Below, one piece after another: positions 6,359 through 13,348 of a stretch of 16,683 bases of DNA. The notes under the pieces were generated by a model. It searched no databases, had not been told where the DNA came from, and saw nothing but the letters and a program-made list of their open reading frames with translations. The DNA comes from Lentisphaera sp. GTDB lineage: Bacteria > Verrucomicrobiota > Lentisphaeria > Victivallales > GWF2-50-93. The stretch lies in the NCBI GenBank assembly GCA_020721745.1, contig DYMC01000028.1:1-16683 (forward strand), written 5' to 3'. Position numbers and translations under genes: made by a program. The number at the start of each line of letters is the position of its first letter. Positions within the stretch are counted from its first letter, which is position 1.

Positions 6359-7138
6359 TTGCTCGAAGACTGCAGAATCATATCGAACACGCGCTACAAG
6401 GGGGATTACTTCAAGCTCGTCTTCGATTCGCCGCGGATATCGCCTTTGTGCTGTCCCGGACAGTTCGTCCACGTGAAGATAGGCGGGCCCGCTGACAGGA
6501 TATTGCGCAGACCGTTCAGCGTGAACGACGCATGCGACGGACAAATCAGAATACTCTACAAGGTCGTCGGCGACGGAACATCCTTCCTGTCGCGCCTGCC
6601 GCCCGGGACGATTTGCAACCTCATGGGCCCGTGCGGCAATGGGTTCGGGGATGTATCGGCCAGGACGCCCGTGATAGTCGCCGGTGGATACGGGGCCGCG
6701 GCCACCTTCATGCTCGCGAAGAATTCCCCCAAAAAGGGATTCCTGCTTGCCGGCGCCAGAACCGGCGCGGAGCTGGTCCTGATCGAGGACTACCGCCGAA
6801 TCGGTTTCGATGTGATGATATCCACGGACGATGGCTCCGATGGGGAAAAGGGGCTTGTGACCTCTCTTCTGGACAAGTTCATACGCGAGCGCAAATCCTG
6901 CATCGGAGATTTCTCCTTCCACGCCTGCGGTCCGGAGCCGATGCTATACGCTGTGGCCAGAAAACTTCAGTCGGAGGGACTTGACGGAGAGGTCAGCCTG
7001 GACCACATGATGTGCTGCGGAGTCGGCGCCTGCCTCGCATGCGTCGTCCGTCTCAGGAAGCAGGGCGGAGGATGGAAATACTCCAGAACCTGCACCGACG
7101 GCCCGGTGTTCCCGGCCAGCTCATTGTTCCTGGATTGA
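6359..7138 (+). CDS. pyrK: Dihydroorotate dehydrogenase electron-transfer subunit
   Basis: The product is 259 aa, the normal length for PyrK. It carries FAD and a [2Fe-2S] cluster and passes electrons from dihydroorotate oxidation in PyrD to NAD+ (de novo pyrimidine synthesis, cytoplasm). The FAD-binding barrel has RRPFSVND (about 49-56). The NAD-binding Rossmann half has VIVAGGYGAAATF, a GGxG loop, and HACGPEPML. The C-terminal cluster motif MMCCGVGACLACVV plus a later Cys in SRTCTDGPVF gives four ligands. The start is TTG with AAGGGG about 8 nt upstream. No ATG or GTG is available in this frame before the upstream stop at 6254. pyrD, normally adjacent, is not in the window. Convergent with the next gene, 39 bp apart. 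Confidence 0.92.
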   Translation: MLEDCRIISNTRYKGDYFKLVFDSPRISPLCCPGQFVHVKIGGPADRILRRPFSVNDACDGQIRILYKVVGDGTSFLSRLPPGTICNLMGPCGNGFGDVSARTPVIVAGGYGAAATFMLAKNSPKKGFLLAGARTGAELVLIEDYRRIGFDVMISTDDGSDGEKGLVTSLLDKFIRERKSCIGDFSFHACGPEPMLYAVARKLQSEGLDGEVSLDHMMCCGVGACLACVVRLRKQGGGWKYSRTCTDGPVFPASSLFLD

Positions 7139-7177
7139 ACTACTTGAAATATTCGGCATCAACGGCCTTTGTCAGTT

Positions 7178-8953
7178 CTACTCGCCTGGGAGCTTCTCCA
7201 TCGCCTTTCTGACGATGTCCCGCTGCTGCTCGTTTTCCGCCGCGTCGAGCGCGCGCCGGAAGGAGGCCATAGCCTCGCTCATCTCTCCGAGCAGCCTGTG
7301 GCACTCGGCGATCTGGTAGTGATAGTTCGCCCTCGTCCGTCCGCTCTTCGGCTCGGGAAGCGACAGGAGGAGTTCCTTTGCCTTCGAGAACTCTCCGACA
7401 CCGAGCAGTGCGGAGGCGAGCATGGTCTTGGTCTTCGAGTCGTTGAACTTGGCGCAGTATTCCTCCAGCAGCGTCCTGGCATCGGCGAAATTGCCGTTGT
7501 TCATGAGATGGTTTGAAAGATGGGCCACGGCCGACTGCGAATCCGGCGCTAGATTGTAGCCCGCCGTGTAGGCAAGGATTATCTCAGCGGCCCCTGCGCC
7601 CTTGTGCTCCATCGCCTCCCCGATGGCCACGAAATCCTCGCTCCTGAGCGGAAAACTCGACGGGGTGCTCCATGTCAGCACCACCACGTAGACCAGCAGC
7701 GACAGGAGCAGCGGCATCGGGCGCTGCTGCGAATTTCGCAGCCAATGGCCGACCGATAAGACGTAGAAGGCCGCGAAGTAGGCGAAGACGGGCAGAAGCG
7801 CAAGCCTGTAGCGCGCGAGCGGCAGGAAGACCACCATCGGAGCCGACAGCGCGGCGAAATACATGAACAATATGGAGACGCGGGCGAGCCTCGTCGGCCT
7901 GGCCAGGGCAAGCAGAAATCCGGACAATCCAAGCGGGATGAGAAACATGGGTCCGACCAGCGCCTTCATCGCCGGAATCTGGTTGCGTATGAAATAGTAG
8001 TTCAGATTGTTCGGTATCTCGTAGGGGCGAATGATGTCCAGAAGCTTCGAGAGATAAGATGCCGTCCTGCGCTCCATCTCGTATCCCCCGCCGGACGCAG
8101 TCAGGACACCAAGATCGTCCTCCGGATTTATTTTCATCTGCGCCCCGGCCTCGAGCACATACGATACGACCGGCCTCCCAGGGAAGAAGACTGGCTCCCC
8201 GCAGTTGAGGTAGTTGGAGGCAAGGACAGCCAGCACTGTGCAGAGGGAGCCGCCTGCGAAAATCGCGGCGGGCCTCATGAACTCGATGTTCCTCCGCGAC
8301 TCCCTCCTCCTCATAAGCCTTAGAAGAAACCAGACGGACAAGACCCCGCTTAGGAAAATCCCGGAAAAACGCACCGTCGCGGGCAGAAGCACAAGGGCTC
8401 CGCAGATTATCAACGAAAATGGCCGCCTCCGGTCTGCCGAGAGAACTGCGTGCAACGCCACAAGGCTCGACACGAGAAACAGCGACTCCACCAGAGCGAA
8501 GGATTCATACATCAGAAGCGGAGCGTAGAGCGCCGCGAAGAGTCCGGCGAAAACCGCAAGAGACCTCCTCCCGCTCAGACGTAGCGATATGAGCACGACA
8601 AAAACAGGGACAAGCACGGCAATGCAGTGCTGGGACAAGACCAGCGCCTTGACAGGATATTCCTGTCCAGTAAGCCTGATCATCGCCCAGCAGAGCAGCT
8701 TGTGAAGCGAAAAGTTCGTCGAGCCGTTCGCGAAATCCAACCCGAACTGCATGTGCGTCATCATGTCCAGTCCGGATATCCGGTGATACTCCGTGAACGG
8801 AGAACCCAGCCAGGACGAATACGATGCGATGCGCACAAGCGCAGCCACCACAGCGACAACCGCGCAGGGAAAGAGTTTTGTCTTGTAGAGCTTCATTCCT
8901 CCAATATAGCACGGATAGAAGACTTGCGCCAGAAGCACCATTGCCGTTTCCAT
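7178..8953 (-). CDS. Polytopic membrane protein with C-terminal TPR-like region; probable GT-C-type glycosyltransferase
   Basis: The product is 591 aa. About eleven hydrophobic segments lie between residues 28 and 430, with a large hydrophilic loop at about 247-328. After TM1, the first outer loop holds GLDMMTHMQFGLD, an acidic position like the catalytic Asp of GT-C glycosyltransferases such as the PMT/ArnT-like group. The soluble C-terminus (about 450-591) reads as tetratricopeptide-like helices, for example NNGNFADARTLLEEY, GVGEFSKAKELLLSL and LLGEMSEAMASFRRAL. A role in transferring sugar from a lipid carrier to a surface glycan or protein is an inference from fold type only. The start is uncertain. 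ATG 8896 gives a cleaner Lys-rich N-terminus and has GGAGGA immediately before it, perhaps too close, while the longest frame starts at 8953. Divergent from rhaA. Confidence 0.75.
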   Translation of the reverse strand: METAMVLLAQVFYPCYIGGMKLYKTKLFPCAVVAVVAALVRIASYSSWLGSPFTEYHRISGLDMMTHMQFGLDFANGSTNFSLHKLLCWAMIRLTGQEYPVKALVLSQHCIAVLVPVFVVLISLRLSGRRSLAVFAGLFAALYAPLLMYESFALVESLFLVSSLVALHAVLSADRRRPFSLIICGALVLLPATVRFSGIFLSGVLSVWFLLRLMRRRESRRNIEFMRPAAIFAGGSLCTVLAVLASNYLNCGEPVFFPGRPVVSYVLEAGAQMKINPEDDLGVLTASGGGYEMERRTASYLSKLLDIIRPYEIPNNLNYYFIRNQIPAMKALVGPMFLIPLGLSGFLLALARPTRLARVSILFMYFAALSAPMVVFLPLARYRLALLPVFAYFAAFYVLSVGHWLRNSQQRPMPLLLSLLVYVVVLTWSTPSSFPLRSEDFVAIGEAMEHKGAGAAEIILAYTAGYNLAPDSQSAVAHLSNHLMNNGNFADARTLLEEYCAKFNDSKTKTMLASALLGVGEFSKAKELLLSLPEPKSGRTRANYHYQIAECHRLLGEMSEAMASFRRALDAAENEQQRDIVRKAMEKLPGE

Positions 8954-8989
8954 GCTCCACGTTCAGCGTTCCTGCTGGCTCCTGGCATT

Positions 8990-9018
8990 CAAGTACTTTG
9001 CGCCGTCCCGGCGCAAAG
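8990..9018 (-). repeat. 29-bp palindromic repeat, left copy (inverted)
   Basis: CTTTGCGCCG (8996-9005) and CGGCGCAAAG (9009-9018) form a 10-bp stem with a 3-nt loop, preceded by CAAGTA. Its reverse complement matches 10583-10611 at 28 of 29 positions, so two inverted copies bracket rhaA. Confidence 0.9.
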
Positions 9019-9078
9019 GAGTATAAATCAAATTTTCTCCAGATACATGTTTCATGGTCGGAAAAGCGGGAAGACCGG

Positions 9079-9107
9079 TTGACTTTGCCATCCCAAGGCA
9101 ATAACTT
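9079..9107 (+). promoter_or_regulatory. Sigma70-like promoter for rhaA
   Basis: TTGACT (9079-9084), a 17-nt spacer, then TAACTT (9102-9107). The start would be near 9114, 33 nt before the rhaA ATG. The spacer is bounded by TTGCC and GGCAA, a small inverted repeat that could be an operator. No regulator gene is in the window. Confidence 0.5.
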
Positions 9108-9146
9108 ACCCCCCTTCAACGCGAAAATAAAACTCCAAGGTGAAAT

Positions 9147-10427
9147 ATGGGCAGAACAACAGTATTCGGCAGGGCGCAACTGGCTTCGGACTACAGAAGG
9201 GCGAAGGAAATCTACTCCTCGATGGGTGTGGACAGCGACACTGCCCTGGAGAGGCTCTCCAAGATTAAAATCTCCATGCACTGCTGGCAAGGCGACGATG
9301 TCGGCGGATTCGAGGTGAAAAAGGGTGCTCTCGACGGAGGCCTCGTCGCGACCGGGAATTATCCGGGAAAAGCCCGCAACGCGGATGAGCTGCGCATGGA
9401 TGCGGAGAAGGCCTTCAGCCTTATCCCTGGAAAACATAAGTTCAATCTCCACGCCATATACCTCGAATCGGACGGCAGATTCGTCGAACGCGACCAGATC
9501 GGGCCGGAGCATTTCAAAAACTGGATCGCCTGGGCGAAGGAGAACAAGCTCGGCCTCGACTTCAACGGAACTTTCTTCTCGCATCCCAAGGCATCGTCCG
9601 GATTCACGCTCTCTAACGCCGACAAGTCGGTCAGAAAATTCTGGATAGAGCATGGGAAAAGAGCCAGACAGGTCGCCGCGAAATTCGCAAAGGATCTCGG
9701 ACAGGCCTCCGTGTGCAACCTCTGGATCCCGGACGGCGCGAAGGATTTCCCCGCAGACAGGCTCTCCCCGAGAAAACGCCTCATCGAGTCCCTCGACGAG
9801 ATATTCAAGACCCCCGCCCCGAAAAACGCAAAGGATGCAGTCGAAGGCAAGCTCTTCGGAATCGGCAGCGAGGAATATGTCGTAGGCAGCAACGAATTCT
9901 ATCTCGGATACGCGATATCCAGAAAGATCATGCCCTGCATGGACATGGGGCACTACCATCCCACGGAGGGAATATACGACAAGGTGTCGGCGGTGGCAGG
10001 CTTCCTCTCTGAAATCCTCGTCCACGTCAGCAGGCCCATAAGATGGGATTCCGACCACGTGGTGATACTGAACGACGACCTTGCGAATCTCGCAAGGGAG
10101 ATTGTGCGGGCGAATATGCTCGACAGGGTCTATTTCGCGACCGACTTCTTCGACGCGAGCATAAACCGCATCGGTGCCTGGGTGGTAGGAGTCCGCAGCC
10201 TCCAGAAGGCTCTTCTGGCGGCTCTTCTCGAACCTTCCGCCAGACTGAGGGAATTCGAAGACTCCGGCATGAACGCGGAAAAACTCGCCCTCGCCGAAGA
10301 AATGAAGACAATGCCGCTGGGCGCCGTCTGGAACCAGTTCTGCGACATGAACTCCGTCCCGGCCGGCCACGAATGGCTCGAAGAACTGAATAAATACGAG
10401 AATAACGTCCTCTCCAAACGCATCTGA
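9147..10427 (+). CDS. rhaA: L-rhamnose isomerase
   Basis: The product is 426 aa (E. coli RhaA is 419). It interconverts L-rhamnose and L-rhamnulose in the cytoplasm, the first step of rhamnose breakdown. The fold is a TIM barrel with two metal sites. The expected ligands are all present: Glu233, Asp266 and His269 in MDMGHYHPTE, His293, Asp301 and Asp303 in HVSRPIRWDSDH, and Asp333 in DFFDASINR. SMHCWQGDDVGGFE near residue 43 is a family hallmark. AGGTGA sits 4 nt before the ATG. Rhamnulokinase (rhaB) and aldolase (rhaD) are absent nearby. The next genes on the strand are a lipoprotein, a DUF89 phosphatase and a sugar-modification group, so rhaA may stand alone or use distant partners. Confidence 0.96.
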   Translation: MGRTTVFGRAQLASDYRRAKEIYSSMGVDSDTALERLSKIKISMHCWQGDDVGGFEVKKGALDGGLVATGNYPGKARNADELRMDAEKAFSLIPGKHKFNLHAIYLESDGRFVERDQIGPEHFKNWIAWAKENKLGLDFNGTFFSHPKASSGFTLSNADKSVRKFWIEHGKRARQVAAKFAKDLGQASVCNLWIPDGAKDFPADRLSPRKRLIESLDEIFKTPAPKNAKDAVEGKLFGIGSEEYVVGSNEFYLGYAISRKIMPCMDMGHYHPTEGIYDKVSAVAGFLSEILVHVSRPIRWDSDHVVILNDDLANLAREIVRANMLDRVYFATDFFDASINRIGAWVVGVRSLQKALLAALLEPSARLREFEDSGMNAEKLALAEEMKTMPLGAVWNQFCDMNSVPAGHEWLEELNKYENNVLSKRI

Positions 10428-10450
10428 TGAGCGGTTTTAGATGCAGGATG

Positions 10451-10507
10451 TTTACCCGCCTCGCGGAGTGCGGCGGATTTACCCGCCCCGCTGAAAGCGT
10501 TGGCGGG
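10451..10507. repeat. Nested GC-rich inverted repeats after rhaA
   Basis: TTTACCCGCC occurs twice (10451-10460, 10478-10487). The first is part of CCGCC / GGCGG (10456-10460, 10472-10476). The second is part of CCCGCC / GGCGGG (10482-10487, 10502-10507), enclosing CGCT-GAA-AGCG. The second stem starts 55 nt past the rhaA stop and is not followed by a T-run, so a terminator role is uncertain. Confidence 0.6.
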
Positions 10508-10557
10508 CAGGATAAAGAGATAATCGAGGACAGACAACAGTGGGCGATGGGCGAGTA

Positions 10558-10580
10558 GTTTGCGCGGTCTCCGCGCAAAC
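10558..10580. repeat. 10-bp perfect hairpin, relative of the rhaA-flanking palindrome
   Basis: GTTTGCGCGG-TCT-CCGCGCAAAC. It has the same size and shape as the palindrome immediately downstream (TTTGCGC core, 3-nt loop) but with compensated base changes in both arms, so the pairing rather than the exact sequence is kept. Confidence 0.75.
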
Positions 10581-10582
10581 AT

Positions 10583-10637
10583 CTTTGCGCCGGGGCGGCG
10601 CAAAGTACTTGGTCGAGGACGGCGCAAAGTACTTGGT
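10583..10637 (+). repeat. 29-bp palindromic repeat, right copy, followed by a tandem duplication
   Basis: CTTTGCGCCG-GGG-CGGCGCAAAG (10583-10605) then TACTTG. The 18-nt unit CGGCGCAAAGTACTTGGT at 10596-10613 recurs at 10620-10637, so the right half of the palindrome is duplicated with a 24-bp period. The inverted partner is at 8990-9018. Confidence 0.9.
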
Positions 10638-10668
10638 GGCAAATTTTAACGGAGCGTGGAAACTTTTG

Positions 10669-10854
10669 ATGGAAATGAGAAATTTATTCTGCATTGTGAC
10701 AATCTGCGCCATCCTGTCCGGATGCGTATCCAAAGACGCGGCGCCAAAACCTGAAATCCAGGTCGAGACGCTCGCCGCGTCTTCGTCCAGCTGGGATGGA
10801 GGCGAACTGCCTCCGTATCCGACGGGCAAGCCTTTCGTGTCGGTGCGTCGCTGA
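10669..10854 (+). CDS. Small lipoprotein, cupin-like start, probably truncated
   Basis: The product is 61 aa. A signal peptide ends in the lipobox ILSGC with the lipidated Cys at residue 19, so the mature peptide of about 43 residues should be membrane-anchored. The motif SSWDGGELPPYPTGKPFVSV resembles, from memory, the first strand region of small cupin-domain proteins. The frame then stops at TGA. In the +1 frame the reading continues (10850-10906) as AEIIVFYAGTKEMPLSIKK, which again looks like the next cupin strand, before TAA. This suggests a frameshifted and 3'-truncated cupin lipoprotein, but a genuine short lipoprotein cannot be excluded. The start is ambiguous between 10669 and 10675. 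A longer frame back to 10540 would run through the tandem repeat and is rejected. Confidence 0.6.
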   Translation: MEMRNLFCIVTICAILSGCVSKDAAPKPEIQVETLAASSSSWDGGELPPYPTGKPFVSVRR

Positions 10855-10925
10855 AATCATCGTTTTCTATGCCGGCACAAAGGAAATGCCTCTCAGCATA
10901 AAAAAATAATTACCTAGGAGAAAAA

Positions 10926-11780
10926 ATGCGCCCCAGCATCGAATGCCTGCCTTGTTTCCTTAACCATGCCATCGTGATATCGGACATGAGCGGATGCGGC
11001 AAGGAGCAGAGAGAGCTCATCGTCAGAAAGACACTTGCGAAACTCGCATCGCTGGACTTCTCCCTCCCTCCCCCGGCCATGGCCAAGGCCATACACTCCT
11101 TCGTCGCTGAGATCACCGGCAACAGCGACCCCTACAGGCATCTCAAGGAGGAGTCAACCGCATTCGCCCTCAAACTCCTGCCATTCCTCCAGGAGGAAGT
11201 CGCAAAGGCGGTGAACCCGTTCGAATGCGCCATCCGCCTCGCCATAGCCGGAAACATCATAGACTTCGGGGCCAACCACAAGTTCAAGCTCGACGATGTC
11301 CACAAGGTGATAGCCGACTCCCTCTCCGCCCCGATGGACATCTCGGCAATGAGTGTCCTGGATAAATGCATAGGAGCCGCCAAGGACATCCTCTACATCG
11401 CGGACAACGCGGGCGAACTGGTCTTCGACAGGCTCCTCATCGAGAGATTCCAGGAGAAGATCACGCTCGCCGTCAGAGGCGCACCGATACTCAACGACGC
11501 AACAAGGCATGAAGTGGGCAGCTCCGGAATCCCTCCATCCGTCGGGGTGATTGACACCGGGGACAACGTCCCGGGAGTGATGCTCGGCGACTGCTCCCCC
11601 GAATTCAAGGATGCTTTCCGGAGGGCCGACCTCATCATCGCGAAGGGACAGGGCAATTTCGAATCGCTGGACGGCACGGACAGGCCCATATTCTTCCTCT
11701 TCAAGGCCAAATGCGATGTCATCGCCAGAAATCTCGGCGTCGAACTCGGCTCCTTGCAAATTCGCGGAAAAAATATATAG
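10926..11780 (+). CDS. DUF89 / ARMT1-like metal-dependent phosphatase (damage-control phosphatase family)
   Basis: The product is 284 aa. The N-terminal CLPC (Cys7, Cys10) is the CxxC typical of the prokaryotic DUF89 subgroup. AGNIIDFG (108-115), DNAGE (160-164), RGAPILNDAT (184-193) and KGQGNFE (240-246) are the conserved metal and phosphate-site motifs. Characterised members hydrolyse sugar phosphates or damaged phosphometabolites in a metal-dependent way. The substrate here is unknown. AGGAG lies 6 nt before the ATG. It sits on the same strand as, and just before, the ROK/Gfo/PIG-L/nucleotidyltransferase group, separated by a copy of the modular repeat, so a role in sugar-phosphate handling is plausible. 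Confidence 0.88.
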   Translation: MRPSIECLPCFLNHAIVISDMSGCGKEQRELIVRKTLAKLASLDFSLPPPAMAKAIHSFVAEITGNSDPYRHLKEESTAFALKLLPFLQEEVAKAVNPFECAIRLAIAGNIIDFGANHKFKLDDVHKVIADSLSAPMDISAMSVLDKCIGAAKDILYIADNAGELVFDRLLIERFQEKITLAVRGAPILNDATRHEVGSSGIPPSVGVIDTGDNVPGVMLGDCSPEFKDAFRRADLIIAKGQGNFESLDGTDRPIFFLFKAKCDVIARNLGVELGSLQIRGKNI

Positions 11781-11799
11781 TACCGGCTCCGACATTTTC

Positions 11800-11903
11800 G
11801 AGGTAATTGCAAAACTCTTTTCGCGGGCATGCTAGCATGCCCCTCCATCCTCCGCAGGAGGATAAAAATGGAGGGACGCGCTGCGCGTCCGGAGTTTTGC
11901 AAT
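11800..11903 (+). repeat. Full copy of the modular cloverleaf repeat, short form
   Basis: Outer stem ATTGCAAAACTC (11806-11817) pairs exactly with GAGTTTTGCAAT (11892-11903). Arm 1 is the perfect 18-bp palindrome GGGCATGCTAGCATGCCC (11825-11842). Arm 2 is CCCTCC / GGAGGG flanking the palindrome ATCCTCC-GCA-GGAGGAT (11847-11863). Arm 3 is GGACGCG-CTG-CGCGTCC (11874-11890). The scaffold is the same as 2513-2684 but the arm tips differ. It lies between the DUF89 gene and the ROK-like gene and ends 33 nt before the chosen start of the latter. Confidence 0.92.
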
Positions 11904-11936
11904 CAGCTCTCTTGTAACAAATGGATGGGGGTTCTC

Positions 11937-13325
11937 ATGGATATCTCTCTGGTTTTGAAATGCAGGCCTGATCTCGACCCGGGCTTCGCTCCCGCAGTCC
12001 TCTGGAACAGGGATTTCAATAGAAAAGTCGAGGGGGCGAAGAGCGGAAGGGAAATTGCCGTCGCGCTGACCCGGGCCAATGGTTCGGTGTCGGTCCACAG
12101 GACAAAAGTCTTCAAGCCAAGTTCCGGGACAGATGGATTGAATCTGCGCTATGTCGAGCGCCTCGTCAAATTCCTGCTCTGGATGAAGGGCGGATACAGG
12201 ATCACTATCGCCGGCGCTCCAGACATAGCCGCGAAAATCGCTGAAATCTATTCGCCATCAGGGGCCAGGGCATTCGACTGCGACATCATGGGCGACAGGA
12301 TATACGGCGGGAAAATGGAGGTCCTCTCATGCACGCTCGACGAGGTGCCCGAGCCGAGGGAATACGACGTGGCTCTCGGGGGCAATCTGAAGGGATGCAG
12401 GATAGGATTCGATCTTGGTGGATCCGACCGCAAGTGCGCGGCAGTGGTGGACGGCAAGGTCGTCTTCACCGAGGAGATCAAATGGGATCCATACTTCCAG
12501 AAAGATCCTTCCTGGCACAAGGCGGGGATAAACGATTCTCTAAAAAAAGCCGCCGCGCACATGCCGCGGGTTGACGCGATAGGCGGGAGCGCCGCAGGCG
12601 TATACGTTGACAACCAGGTCCGCGTCGCATCCCTCTTCCGCGGCGTCTCCAAGGAGGATTTCAAGAAGCACGTCGTGAACATGTTCAACGAGCTCAAGGC
12701 CGAATGGAAAGTCCCATTCGTGGTCGTGAACGACGGAGAGGTGACCGCCCTCGCCGGGGCGATGTCGCTGGATGACCATTCCGTGCTCGGTATCTCGATG
12801 GGCACCAGCCTCGCCGCAGGATATGTAAACAATGCAGGACGCATCACGGACTGGCTCAACGAGCTGGCCTTCGCTCCGATTGACTACAGGGACGATGCGC
12901 CCGTGGACGAATGGTCGGGAGACAGAGGCTGCGGTGTGCAGTTCTTCTCCCAGCAGGCGGTGGCTAGGCTGATCCCGTCCGCCGGAATAACCCTGCCAAA
13001 AGAAATGCCTTTCGCCGAGAAACTCGTCGAGCTTCAAAACCTCATGGACAAGAACGATCCCCGCGCCGGGAAAATCTACCGCACAATAGGCGTCTGCTTC
13101 GGATATGCCATCGCCACCTACGCCCAGTTCTACGAGATAAAAAATCTGCTCTTCCTCGGAAGAGTCAGCTCGGGCCCCGGCGGCGAAATCATCATGACCG
13201 AAGCCGAAAAAGTCCTAAAAACCGAATTCCCAGCTCTGGCCGGAAAAATCCGAATAAGAACCCCGGACGAAAAAATGAAACGGCACGGCCAGGCCGTCGC
13301 GGCCGCAAGCCTGCCAGATGCCTAA
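11937..13325 (+). CDS. ROK-family (actin-like ATPase fold) sugar kinase or related protein
   Basis: The product is 462 aa, longer than a typical 300-aa ROK kinase because of an N-terminal domain of about 155 residues that I do not recognise. The ROK-like core starts at GFDLGGSDRKCAAVV (157-171, phosphate 1 motif). VVNDGEVTALAG (263-274) carries the catalytic-Asp region, and GISMGTSLAAGYV (285-297) the phosphate 2 loop. The usual zinc motif (CxCGxxGC) of ROK repressors and kinases is not seen, and I see no helix-turn-helix, so a kinase-type enzyme is favoured over a repressor. The start at 11937 follows GGGGG about 5 nt upstream. The frame is open back to 11829 through the repeat, which could give a 36-residue extension. 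First gene of a co-directional group with the Gfo-type gene 23 bp downstream. Confidence 0.72.
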   Translation: MDISLVLKCRPDLDPGFAPAVLWNRDFNRKVEGAKSGREIAVALTRANGSVSVHRTKVFKPSSGTDGLNLRYVERLVKFLLWMKGGYRITIAGAPDIAAKIAEIYSPSGARAFDCDIMGDRIYGGKMEVLSCTLDEVPEPREYDVALGGNLKGCRIGFDLGGSDRKCAAVVDGKVVFTEEIKWDPYFQKDPSWHKAGINDSLKKAAAHMPRVDAIGGSAAGVYVDNQVRVASLFRGVSKEDFKKHVVNMFNELKAEWKVPFVVVNDGEVTALAGAMSLDDHSVLGISMGTSLAAGYVNNAGRITDWLNELAFAPIDYRDDAPVDEWSGDRGCGVQFFSQQAVARLIPSAGITLPKEMPFAEKLVELQNLMDKNDPRAGKIYRTIGVCFGYAIATYAQFYEIKNLLFLGRVSSGPGGEIIMTEAEKVLKTEFPALAGKIRIRTPDEKMKRHGQAVAAASLPDA

Positions 13326-13348
13326 ACAAAAATAACGGAGATCGAAAC

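Noticed and set aside
8505..10370. 621-codon open frame on the minus strand, longer than rhaA
   Set aside because: It lies antisense to rhaA, whose product keeps every metal ligand, and it also overlaps the membrane protein gene in another frame. The translation shows no family motif. It is open because of codon bias.
10583..10637. CRISPR-like tandem repeat
   Set aside because: There are only two units with a 24-bp period, no spacers and no cas genes.
10540..10668. Upstream extension of the small lipoprotein
   Set aside because: It is read through hairpins and a tandem repeat. Starting at 10669 gives a proper lipoprotein signal peptide.
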